Below, one piece after another: positions 1 to 6,241 of a stretch of DNA of 9,132 bases. Under the pieces are notes generated by a model, which saw nothing but the letters and a program-made list of their open reading frames with translations, did not search any database and had not been told where the DNA came from. Numbering within the stretch: position 1 is the stretch's first letter; every line of letters starts with the position of its first letter. The stretch spans positions 1-9,132 of the forward strand of contig CAMCYV010000048.1 of assembly GCA_945885645.1 (NCBI GenBank), in the 5' to 3' direction. This DNA comes from Bifidobacterium breve. GTDB taxonomy: Bacteria > Actinomycetota > Actinomycetes > S36-B12. Position numbers and translations under genes: made by a program.

Positions 1-444
1 GCAACAAAGCCTAACGAGCGCGCCCAACTTTCTCGATCGGTTAAAGACTGGGCGTGGTCAACAACAGCAAGTGTGGATGCGCAGTTCATTGATCGTTTCG
101 GATTGACACAAGCACTTCGTGAATGCGTCAACATCGCTTATGGAAACGCCCAAATAGCAGGAATGGCTCCATCTGCAATTATTCTTGATGGGTCGTATAA
201 TTATTGTGATCCGGACCTTCCGCTTTCCGTGGTAATGCGAAAAAAGGCCGATCAAAGTGCATCAAGCGTCGCTGCGGCAAGCATTATTGCGAAAGTGGAA
301 CGCGATGAATTCATGCGCGAGCATTCCATTGAATTTCCTGGTTATGGTTGGGAGCGAAACAGCGGATACGGAACTCGTGAGCATCTGGAAGCGATTGAGC
401 GGTTTGGGCTAACTAAACTTCACCGCACAAGTTTCTGTCACTGA
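1..444 (+). CDS. rnhB: Ribonuclease HII, 3' part (5' end outside window)
   Basis: RNase HII cleaves the RNA strand of RNA-DNA hybrids and incises at single ribonucleotides left in DNA. The frame is open from base 1, so the gene enters from the left; 147 codons remain and about 50 N-terminal residues, including the first acidic active-site motif, are missing. Visible family signatures, numbered from the window edge, are the catalytic Asp in ILDGSYN (D63), the ASIIAKVERDEF block with another catalytic Asp (D102), and the C-terminal GYGWERNSGYGT...H and LHRTSF motifs typical of the family. A GTG at 73 could be mistaken for a start, but homology runs upstream of it (the SRSVKDWAW stretch), so it is internal. 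yraN follows after 63 bp on the same strand, the usual actinobacterial arrangement. Family assignment is secure. Confidence 0.95.
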   Translation, partial: ATKPNERAQLSRSVKDWAWSTTASVDAQFIDRFGLTQALRECVNIAYGNAQIAGMAPSAIILDGSYNYCDPDLPLSVVMRKKADQSASSVAAASIIAKVERDEFMREHSIEFPGYGWERNSGYGTREHLEAIERFGLTKLHRTSFCH

Positions 445-448
445 CGCG

Positions 449-457
449 TTATCCACA
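449..457 (+). promoter_or_regulatory. Perfect consensus DnaA-box sequence
   Basis: The nine bases TTATCCACA match the consensus DnaA-binding box exactly. They lie in the 63-bp gap between rnhB and yraN, five bases after the rnhB stop codon. It stands alone: I found no second good box and no AT-rich unwinding region nearby, so it is not an origin. It could titrate DnaA, regulate yraN and the genes after it, or be a chance match. The match is seen directly; any function is inference. Confidence 0.4.
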
Positions 458-507
458 GCGAGCAATCAGCGCTTCCGCTGGACGTAAAACTTGGTGAGGG
501 TTAGCCC

Positions 508-861
508 ATGAAACCAAAAGACGCCCTTGGCAAATACGGTGAAGAGTTAGCTGCCCGGTACTTGTCGAAAAATGGAATGGTGATTCTGGAGCGAAATTGG
601 CGCTGTGATCTTGGCGAGATCGACGTTATAGCGCGGGACAAAGATGAATTGGTGATCTGTGAAGTTAAAACTCGTCGGTCTGCGATGTTCGGCGACCCAA
701 TTGAATGCGTAACGCCGCGGAAAGTGAGGCGGATGCGGGGTCTTGCACTTCGCTGGCTAGATACACGATCTATTACTCCACGCAATATTCGGTTTGACGT
801 TGTTGGCATCCTTGCACCGATAGTGGGACCGCCAACAATTACCCATATTCGGGGTATCTGA
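508..861 (+). CDS. yraN: YraN family (UPF0102) nuclease-like protein
   Basis: This 117-residue protein has the length and motifs of the YraN/UPF0102 family, whose fold is that of PD-(D/E)xK nucleases. Its cellular role is poorly defined, but it is repeatedly found beside rnhB and yifB/dprA, which suggests a part in DNA metabolism. Visible motifs are GEELAARYL near the N-terminus (E12), GEIDVIARD with candidate metal ligand D39, and CEVKTRR with E52 and K54, which together form the D-ExK-like active site; a basic stretch RKVRRMRG lies at 71-78. The ATG at 508 is preceded by GGTGAGG (494-500) at 7-base spacing, which supports this start. The stop is one base before the yifB start, so the two are probably translationally coupled. 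Family call is firm; biochemical activity is inferred from the family. Confidence 0.9.
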   Translation: MKPKDALGKYGEELAARYLSKNGMVILERNWRCDLGEIDVIARDKDELVICEVKTRRSAMFGDPIECVTPRKVRRMRGLALRWLDTRSITPRNIRFDVVGILAPIVGPPTITHIRGI

Positions 862-862
862 A

Positions 863-2374
863 GTGGCGTTGGCCCGCTCCTTGGGTGCTGTCGTTTCTGG
901 CGTCTCCGGTCAACTAGTTCAAGTGGAAGTAGATCATTCGCGGGGACTACCGTCCGTGGGACTTGTAGGTTTACCCGATGCATCGGTTATTGAATCCAAG
1001 CATCGAGCGAAGACCGCGATCGTAAATTCTGGACTAGTTTGGCCCAAGGGACGGGTAACCATCAGTCTCTCGCCGGCAGAGTTGCGTAAACATGGGGCAG
1101 GGCTGGATTTAGCAATCGCCATGGGCATTTTGGGTGCTACGGGGCAGATTTCCCTTGAACTGATTTGTGACACGGTATTCGTGGCGGAGTTGGGCCTTGA
1201 CGGCTCATTGCGAAGTGTTCCAGGAGCATTGTCCTGTGTTATTGCCGCGGCTCAAGCAGGAATTCATTCGGTAGTTGTTCCTTTTGGAAATATTGCCCAA
1301 TGCAGGATAGTTCCTACCGCTCGGGCGGCTGCATGCTCTGATCTCAATCATGTGATTGCATATTTGCGCGGTGAGAGTGAGCCACTGGAATTGGCTCCAA
1401 CAACAGAGCCAGATTCCACCGAACTTATTGACCTCTCCGACGTTGTGGGGCAAGAAGATGCGCGTTGGGCACTTGAAGTTGCGGCGGTGGGTCGCCATAA
1501 CTTCTCCATGATTGGCTCACCAGGTGTGGGCAAGACTTTGCTTGCTCAGCGGATCGCTGGAATTTTGCCGCCTTTGACGGAAAAGGAAACTTTGCAAGCA
1601 ACGGCAATTCACGCAGTTGCCAGCACTCAAGCGTGTGTGAGCCCGATAACTCGTCCACCTTTTGAAGCGCCACACCATTCAGCATCCATGGCGGCGCTCG
1701 TGGGCAGTGTGCATGGTCACCGTGTTACGCCCGGAGCATTAACGCGTGCCCACCACGGAGTGCTTTTCCTCGATGAAGCCCCGGAGTTTTCACGCAATGC
1801 ACTAGAAGCTTTGCGCCAACCGCTCGAGTCCGGACACATCGCACTGAGTCGATCCTCTTGGACCGGTTTACTTCCCGCCAGATTTCAACTGATTTTAGCG
1901 TCGAATCCGTGCCCTTGCGGAAATGCGTTAACCGATACTCTGAAGGTGTGCTCGTGTGCATCGCTCGCGCTACGCAAATACACAATGAAAGTATCCGGCC
2001 CGCTACGTGATCGCATAGACATAAATGTCCTGATTCCCAGCATCCGCGGGACAAGTGCTGGTGAATCCAGCGCGGTTGTTCGCGAACGTGTCATTTCTGC
2101 GCGTCAACTCTCTGCTCAGAGATTCGCTGATTACCCCTGGTCCACTAACTCAGAAGTTCCACCCGCATCACTTCGCCTTGATTTTCATCCCGAGCCGGGG
2201 GGAGCCGAGCTGCTCAATTCCTATGTGGGCCATTCAGGTGGTTTGAGGGGGAGTCACAGAGTCCTTCGTGTTGCATGGAGTCTTGCCGATCTTGCAGGTA
2301 ACCGCCGGCCAACACGAGAGGATGTTGCACTCGCCATTCATCTTCGCAATTCAGAGATGGCGATGGCGTCTTAG
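863..2374 (+). CDS. yifB: YifB/ComM-type Mg-chelatase-like AAA+ ATPase
   Basis: This 503-residue protein is a full-length member of the YifB/ComM family. In Vibrio, ComM is a hexameric helicase that promotes branch migration during natural transformation; in actinobacteria the role is less studied. The N-terminal ChlI-like domain (about 1-175) begins with the typical MALARS and contains GLPSVGLVGLPD and VTISLSPAELRKHG. The AAA+ core has Walker A GSPGVGKT (218-225), Walker B GVLFLDEAPEF (299-309) and SNPCPCG. Four cysteines (C350, C352, C363, C365) in two CxC pairs are spaced as expected for this family. GPLRDRID (379-386) and the C-terminal GSHRVLRVAWSLADL helical segment complete it. The GTG start at 863 is one base after the yraN stop, with only a weak GGGG element upstream, which suggests coupling. 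The stop overlaps the dprA start by one base. Despite its resemblance to magnesium chelatase, no chlorophyll-type genes are nearby. Confidence 0.95.
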   Translation: MALARSLGAVVSGVSGQLVQVEVDHSRGLPSVGLVGLPDASVIESKHRAKTAIVNSGLVWPKGRVTISLSPAELRKHGAGLDLAIAMGILGATGQISLELICDTVFVAELGLDGSLRSVPGALSCVIAAAQAGIHSVVVPFGNIAQCRIVPTARAAACSDLNHVIAYLRGESEPLELAPTTEPDSTELIDLSDVVGQEDARWALEVAAVGRHNFSMIGSPGVGKTLLAQRIAGILPPLTEKETLQATAIHAVASTQACVSPITRPPFEAPHHSASMAALVGSVHGHRVTPGALTRAHHGVLFLDEAPEFSRNALEALRQPLESGHIALSRSSWTGLLPARFQLILASNPCPCGNALTDTLKVCSCASLALRKYTMKVSGPLRDRIDINVLIPSIRGTSAGESSAVVRERVISARQLSAQRFADYPWSTNSEVPPASLRLDFHPEPGGAELLNSYVGHSGGLRGSHRVLRVAWSLADLAGNRRPTREDVALAIHLRNSEMAMAS

Positions 2375-3510
2375 TGAAGATAACCTCAGAATCAGATGCA
2401 TTCTTGGCTCTTGCACATTTATGTGAGCCAGCCGACGAGAATATTAACCGAAAACTCGCATCAGGAGTTTCACCGATTGAAGTATTGGATTTGTTGCTCA
2501 CCACAGGTTTCCCGAAGCGGGATCACGTTGCCTTCGGACGTAAATTCGAGTCGTTCAATGTGGAAGCAGAGATAGAATTTTCGCAGAAAATTGGGGCCCG
2601 GATCTTGACGCGTGACCAAGAGGGTTGGCCGACGCAGCTGCACTCTCTCGGGATCGCACAACCTTGGGCCTTGTGGGCAATCGGATCCATTGACTTTCGC
2701 GTGATAGCACTGTCATCCGTGACCATTGTTGGTACGCGAGCATGCACCCCCTATGGGGCTGGTATCGGAAGTCAATGGGCCGCTGACCTTGGTAAGTGGG
2801 GAACAAGTGTTTTTTCTGGAGGAGCTATCGGAATTGACTCGCACGCGCATCGAGGGGCACTTTCCGTTGGTGCGCCGACGGTAGCGGTTCTTGCGAGCGG
2901 TGTTCATACTCGTTATCCGTCAAGCCATGAAAATCTATTCGCCCAAATCATTGACAACGGTGCAATTGTCAGTGAGTCGCCACCGAGGGAGGCTGCTCAA
3001 AAAAGACGATTCCTCGCGCGCAATCGAATATTGGCAGGACTCACCAAAGCAACGTGTGTGATTGAGGCTACTGATCGCAGCGGAACAAGTTCAACAGCGC
3101 GGGAAGCGCTCAACATGAATCGAATAGTGGCTGGAGTCCCGGGCTCAATTCATTCCCCAACCTCACTCGGTGTCAATACACTCTTGAAACACAAAGATGT
3201 CCACGTTGTCACAACAAGCGCGGACCTTCAAGAACTCGTGAGCGGCTTTAATCCTCGGGAGAGGGGGCCTGAAGTGGAGACGCAAGGTGGTCCACATCTG
3301 GACCGGGGCCCAGATTGGCGTCAACTCAGTGAAACCGATTACGAGATCTGGGAGTTACTGCCCAAGCGCGGGGGAATCGGAATTGACATATTGTGTCAGA
3401 AAACTGGTCGATCCCGGCTTGACTTACTTGCGCGACTCAGTGAATTGCACCTCACCGGATTGGTCACCAGCACTGATGGTGTTTGGCGAAAACATTCCGA
3501 GCCGAACTAA
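2374..3510 (+). CDS. dprA: DNA processing protein DprA/Smf
   Basis: DprA binds incoming single-stranded DNA and loads RecA during transformation; it is also widespread in bacteria not known to be competent. The 378-residue protein has the expected three parts. The N-terminal helical region (about 1-70) includes the HLCEPAD segment. The Rossmann-like core carries VGTRACTPYG (119-128), SGGAIGIDSHAHRGAL (148-163), AVLASGVHTRYP, a basic KRRFLARNRILAGL stretch with RNR at 216-218, and EATDRSGTSSTAREAL. A C-terminal winged-helix-like region spans about 315-375. The stretch at roughly 290-312 looks like a low-conservation linker. Translation starts at a GTG that shares its G with the TAG stop of yifB; there is no strong Shine-Dalgarno, so coupling to yifB is likely. 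No competence pilus or uptake genes are visible here, so natural transformation cannot be inferred from this window. Confidence 0.95.
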   Translation: MKITSESDAFLALAHLCEPADENINRKLASGVSPIEVLDLLLTTGFPKRDHVAFGRKFESFNVEAEIEFSQKIGARILTRDQEGWPTQLHSLGIAQPWALWAIGSIDFRVIALSSVTIVGTRACTPYGAGIGSQWAADLGKWGTSVFSGGAIGIDSHAHRGALSVGAPTVAVLASGVHTRYPSSHENLFAQIIDNGAIVSESPPREAAQKRRFLARNRILAGLTKATCVIEATDRSGTSSTAREALNMNRIVAGVPGSIHSPTSLGVNTLLKHKDVHVVTTSADLQELVSGFNPRERGPEVETQGGPHLDRGPDWRQLSETDYEIWELLPKRGGIGIDILCQKTGRSRLDLLARLSELHLTGLVTSTDGVWRKHSEPN

Positions 3511-3595
3511 ATCCCTATGAGAGCAAAACAGATTTTTTCGCGCTCACCGCGAGGCGTTACCCGCATTGCCATGGTTTATTGATCATCATGGTGTC

Positions 3596-4552
3596 ATGAG
3601 TAAGGCTGCAGGCGAGTGTGATGTCGAGGTGGAGGATTTCCTCGGTTACCTCAGTGGGGCACGAGGCCGTAGCGAAAATACAGTGCGTGCTTACCGCAAT
3701 GACTTGACGCAATTCTTTGACTCGATGCCTGATATTTCTTCGGTCAAGCAGGTGAGTTTGGTCGATCTTCGAGCTTGGCTCGCCGATCTCCATCGAAATG
3801 GATGCGCGCGATCCACCATTGCTCGCAAAGCTGCAGCAGCGCGGGCATTCACTTCCTGGGCGCTACAGCGAGGAATCATCGACGTGGATCCAGCAATTCG
3901 ACTAGCAAGCCCGTCCGTTCCAAAGTCACTTCCAGCAACATTGACACAAAGCCAAACTTCTGTCTTATTAGATCGTGAGATTGATTTCACCGATCCGATT
4001 CACGTTAGAGACCAAGCCATTTTGGAATTGCTGTACGCAACAGGTATTCGGGTTGCGGAGTTGTGTAGTGCTGACCTGAACGATCTTGATTCAAGTCGCA
4101 GGGTAATTAGGGTCGTTGGCAAAGGAAACAAAGAACGCATGGTTCCGTATGGCATTCCGGCGCAGATTGCAATTGATCGATGGTGTGTATTTCGCGCAGA
4201 CATTGCGATAGGTACAAATTCGCTGTTTGTCGGGGCACGAGGTGCCCGAATTGATCAAAGAGTGGTTCGCACTATGGTGAATCAATCAACAAAGGCAGTT
4301 ACTGGTCACAGCCTGTCACCGCACGCTCTTCGACATACGGCGGCTACTCACGTCCTGGAAGGCGGTGCTGATATGCGGGTGGTTCAGGAATTCCTCGGTC
4401 ATGCTTCCATGGCCACAACTCAGCGGTATACGCATGTCAGTGTCGAGAGGCTACGGAAGACTTTTGAAACTGCTCACCCGCGATCAGGCTCCGATGCACA
4501 ATCAAACTCGGTTGAAGCAGCGCCCTCGAACGCCACAGAATCAATGGATTGA
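3596..4552 (+). CDS. xerC: Tyrosine recombinase XerC
   Basis: XerC is one of the two site-specific recombinases that resolve chromosome dimers at dif. With the ATG at 3596 the protein is 318 residues, slightly longer than the usual 300 or so. The N-terminal SAM-like core-binding domain includes FLGYLSGARGRSENTVRAYR. All catalytic residues of a tyrosine recombinase are present: R152 (in ATGIRVAEL), K176 (VVGKGNKERMVP), H243 and R246 (SPHALRHTAATH), H269 (LGHASMATTQ) and the nucleophile Y278 (RYTHVS). A polar, acidic tail of about 20 residues follows the conserved domain. The start is uncertain: the frame is open upstream to a TTG at 3566, adding ten non-conserved residues, and neither start has a good ribosome binding site. 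The last 116 bp overlap the 3' end of the opposing M23 gene. XerD is the alternative, but the position between dprA and rpsB is that of actinobacterial xerC. Confidence 0.93.
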   Translation: MSKAAGECDVEVEDFLGYLSGARGRSENTVRAYRNDLTQFFDSMPDISSVKQVSLVDLRAWLADLHRNGCARSTIARKAAAARAFTSWALQRGIIDVDPAIRLASPSVPKSLPATLTQSQTSVLLDREIDFTDPIHVRDQAILELLYATGIRVAELCSADLNDLDSSRRVIRVVGKGNKERMVPYGIPAQIAIDRWCVFRADIAIGTNSLFVGARGARIDQRVVRTMVNQSTKAVTGHSLSPHALRHTAATHVLEGGADMRVVQEFLGHASMATTQRYTHVSVERLRKTFETAHPRSGSDAQSNSVEAAPSNATESMD

Positions 4553-5042
4553 GGTAGTGGGGAGTTGGCTCTGCCACAACCTTTAGCCCGAAATGCAAGC
4601 ATCTGTCTCGACAATGACCTGAGTTAATGGTGGAAAAGTCCACTATTCCAATTACCGTGCCGGATGAAATGAACTCTCCTGCGCTTACCGTCGCGCTGAC
4701 CGGCTCATATGTCGCTCTAACTGTAGAGGCAGACCTTTCAACCGAATGTGACAATTCAATGGAAACCACGGGTTTTCCCGCGATGGATCCGGCGAATACA
4801 ACGACCCCTGAACCTACAGCGGTGACCGACTGGCCATGGTGGGCCGGAAAATCGACCCCCCGATGTCCACGGCCAAATGGTGAAGTGGGTGGGTCAAACA
4901 TCGTGATAATTGCTGTGGTGGGCACCCCTGGCAGTGGGAGACCCCATTGGGGCTGATCCCCCGCGGCGGCACTCGACAATGAGGTGAGAACAGGGATAAT
5001 CAAAAATACGGGAAAAACGGGCACCCATGGGGGAATGTTCAT
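4437..5042 (-). CDS. Exported M23 (LytM-like) peptidase-family protein
   Basis: This 201-residue protein has a hydrophobic N-terminal segment (about 7-22) followed by SSAAAG, read as a signal peptide with cleavage near residue 27, so it probably acts in the cell wall space. An M23 domain follows: HRGVD gives the HxxxD zinc ligands H60 and D64, then VTAVGSGVVVFAG, a TYEPV segment, GTVIGIVD and CLHFGL (148-153) with zinc ligand H150. M23 enzymes normally have HxH at the last motif; here the first His is Cys (C148), so activity is uncertain. ATG 5042 is chosen over an upstream in-frame GTG at 5063 because GGTGAGG (5051-5057) sits 8 bases before it. A peptidase at this position, divergent from rpsB, is common in actinobacteria. 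The conserved domain ends near YLNPL; the last 30 or so residues are antisense to xerC. Confidence 0.85.
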   Translation of the reverse strand: MNIPPWVPVFPVFLIIPVLTSLSSAAAGDQPQWGLPLPGVPTTAIITMFDPPTSPFGRGHRGVDFPAHHGQSVTAVGSGVVVFAGSIAGKPVVSIELSHSVERSASTVRATYEPVSATVSAGEFISSGTVIGIVDFSTINSGHCRDRCLHFGLKVVAEPTPHYLNPLILWRSRALLQPSLIVHRSLIAGEQFQKSSVASRH

Positions 5043-5050
5043 GTGTTCAG

Positions 5051-5057
5051 CCTCACC
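5051..5057 (-). promoter_or_regulatory. Ribosome binding site setting the M23 start
   Basis: Read on the minus strand the bases are GGTGAGG, separated by 8 bases from the ATG at 5042. The same heptamer stands before yraN. It lies downstream of the alternative GTG at 5063, so it supports the shorter protein. Confidence 0.6.
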
Positions 5058-5103
5058 CAGCACCCCGACTTATCACTATGGGCCACCTGAGATTGTGACC
5101 TAC

Positions 5104-5117
5104 GGGGCACGTGCTCC
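5104..5117. repeat. Near-perfect palindrome around GCACGTGC
   Basis: The 14 bases form two 7-base arms (GGGGCAC and GTGCTCC) with a single mismatch; the central eight bases GCACGTGC are perfectly symmetric. It lies about midway between the two divergent genes, where an operator would be plausible. A chance palindrome of this size is also plausible, and I know of no specific regulator to assign. Confidence 0.25.
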
Positions 5118-5209
5118 CTCGACTGTGGATGCCCGTACACTCGGGGGGCACCCAAGGTGAGTAGCTCATCCGAGAATGGCTGGTTACCCAATCTGAGGTG
5201 CAAATTCGC

Positions 5210-5281
5210 GTGACTTAATCCGGTAGTCCGGCCGCGCCTTGAACGGTCCACAGTTCGCTGTGGGTGCAAGGGCGAAGTCAC
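5210..5281 (+). ncRNA. Candidate structured rpsB 5' leader, three-way-junction fold
   Basis: On the plus strand, GTGACTT (5210-5216) pairs perfectly with AAGTCAC (5275-5281), closing a 72-base domain. Inside are a short CCGG-TAGT-CCGG hairpin (5220-5231) and a long arm. The long arm has an outer helix, 5235-5241 with 5267-5274 (seven pairs, G5272 bulged), and an inner helix CCACAG-TTCG-CTGTGG (5248-5263) with a TTCG tetraloop. The closing helix and long arm abut at 5274/5275, which would allow coaxial stacking. The 3' end lies 85 bases before the rpsB start codon. I do not recognise it as a known riboswitch class (FMN, TPP, cobalamin and ydaO signatures are absent). The pairing is seen directly; that it is a functional RNA, and which strand is the functional one, is inference. 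The plus strand is preferred for proximity to rpsB. Confidence 0.5.
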
Positions 5282-5317
5282 CAGGGGAGTTACACCAGTA
5301 ATTCCGAACAACCGTGA

Positions 5318-5350
5318 GCGGCGAAAGCCGCATTATGGGCGCAACGCGCC
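5318..5350 (+). promoter_or_regulatory. Tandem hairpins just upstream of the rpsB ribosome binding site
   Basis: GCGGC-GAAA-GCCGC (5318-5331) is a perfect five-pair hairpin with a GNRA tetraloop. After six bases comes GGCGC-AAC-GCGCC (5338-5350). Three bases later is the ribosome binding site AAGGAG (5354-5359), 7 bases before the ATG. Neither hairpin is followed by a T-run, so they are not intrinsic terminators. In E. coli and other proteobacteria, S2 represses rpsB-tsf translation by binding the rpsB leader; these hairpins occupy a suitable place for such control, but an equivalent actinobacterial mechanism is inference. Confidence 0.5.
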
Positions 5351-5366
5351 TGCAAGGAGTACCACA

Positions 5367-6182
5367 ATGGCAACAGTAACAATGCGCCAACTACTCGATA
5401 GTGGCGTTCACTTCGGGCATCAAACCCGACGTTGGAATCCCAAAATGAAGCGCTTTATCTTTACCGAGCGCAATGGGATTTATATCATCGATCTGCAGCA
5501 GTCGCTCTCCTACATTGACAACGCCTACGAGTATGTCAAGCAAACTGTTGCCCACGGCGGAAGCATTATGTTCATTGGCACAAAGAAGCAGGCTCAAGAA
5601 GCAATCGCTGACCAAGCCACTCGCGTCGGTATGCCGTATGTGAATCACCGTTGGCTCGGTGGCATGCTCACGAACTTCCAAACTGTTCACATGCGTCTAC
5701 AGCGTCTCAAGGAACTTGAAGTCATTGACTTTGATGACGTCGCAGGATCCAATCTGACCAAAAAGGAACTCCTCGTCCTTCGCCGCGAAAAGATCAAGTT
5801 AGAACATGTCCTTGGTGGTATCCGTGACATGGTGAAAATCCCCAGTGCCGTATGGATTGTCGACACCAACAAGGAGCACATCGCCGTTGGGGAAGCACAC
5901 AAGCTCAAGATTCCTGTCATCGCGATGCTTGACACCAACTGCGATCCAGACGTTGTCGACTATCCGATTCCTGGGAATGATGACGCCATCCGTGCCGTCG
6001 CGTTGCTTACCCGGGTAATCGCCGACGCTGTTGCCGAAGGCCTCATGATTCGCGCTGGTGGAGCCACCTCTGAAGTTGTTGAACCACTGGCCGAATGGGA
6101 ACGCGAATTGCTCGCAGGGACTGAAGTTGTAATCGCAAAAGTTCCTGCGACTGAAGTCGTCACCCCACCAACTGAAAACTAA
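5367..6182 (+). CDS. rpsB: 30S ribosomal protein S2
   Basis: S2 is a late-assembling protein of the small ribosomal subunit, near the 30S head-body junction. The 271-residue sequence shows the whole family: TMRQLLDSGVHFGHQTRRWNPKM at the N-terminus, IYIIDLQQSL, FIGTKKQAQEAI, NHRWLGGMLTNF, GGIRDMVKIPSAVWIVDTNKE and PVIAMLDTNCDPD...YPIPGNDDAIR. The final 35 or so residues form a variable tail rich in Glu, Val and Thr, common in actinobacterial S2. The ATG has a strong ribosome binding site, AAGGAG at 5354-5359. It is first in a run of five plus-strand genes, with tsf next after 59 bp, the near-universal rpsB-tsf pair. The structured leader upstream suggests control of expression at the RNA level. 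Identification is certain. Confidence 0.99.
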   Translation: MATVTMRQLLDSGVHFGHQTRRWNPKMKRFIFTERNGIYIIDLQQSLSYIDNAYEYVKQTVAHGGSIMFIGTKKQAQEAIADQATRVGMPYVNHRWLGGMLTNFQTVHMRLQRLKELEVIDFDDVAGSNLTKKELLVLRREKIKLEHVLGGIRDMVKIPSAVWIVDTNKEHIAVGEAHKLKIPVIAMLDTNCDPDVVDYPIPGNDDAIRAVALLTRVIADAVAEGLMIRAGGATSEVVEPLAEWERELLAGTEVVIAKVPATEVVTPPTEN

Positions 6183-6241
6183 ATCTCCGGAATGGGTTAC
6201 AAAACGCCCACACGATCATTGAGAAAAGGACAATCAAAAAC

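Larger units (their letters stand above)
5043..5366. other. Divergent intergenic region between M23 gene and rpsB
   Basis: These 324 bp hold no convincing gene. They must contain the promoter or promoters for the rpsB operon and for the leftward M23 gene, but I could not find a well-spaced -35/-10 pair on either strand that I would defend. Items visible from left to right are the M23 ribosome binding site, a near-perfect palindrome around GCACGTGC (5104-5117), a small hairpin (5156-5170), a larger fold with paired ends (5210-5281), two GC-rich hairpins (5318-5350) and the rpsB ribosome binding site AAGGAG (5354-5359). The density of pairing close to rpsB points to an RNA leader more than to DNA operators. 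Confidence 0.7.

Noticed and set aside
863..2374. Magnesium chelatase subunit for tetrapyrrole synthesis
   Set aside because: The N-terminal ChlI-like region, the CxC pairs and the gene neighbourhood identify YifB/ComM; no tetrapyrrole genes are nearby.
3531..3556. T-run plus CGCG-CTCAC-CGCG after dprA as a terminator
   Set aside because: The hairpin follows the T-run instead of preceding it on the plus strand and has only four pairs, so it does not fit an intrinsic terminator.
4630..4643. Inverted repeat GTGGA-AAAG-TCCAC downstream of xerC as a terminator
   Set aside because: The stem is only five pairs, there is no T-run after it on either strand, and it lies inside the M23 coding sequence.
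4627..4956. Plus-strand 109-codon open frame downstream of xerC
   Set aside because: It is antisense to the M23 domain, whose motifs are clear on the minus strand; the plus-strand translation shows no recognisable family features.
5136..5141. TACACT as a -10 element for rpsB
   Set aside because: No acceptable -35 hexamer lies 16-18 bases upstream (the bases there are near TGCTCC), so I did not call a promoter.
5197..5281. Cobalamin, FMN, TPP or c-di-AMP riboswitch upstream of rpsB or M23
   Set aside because: Short resemblances (for example TAGTCCGG and GGTGCAAATTC) exist, but the conserved core boxes of these classes are missing in order and spacing on both strands.
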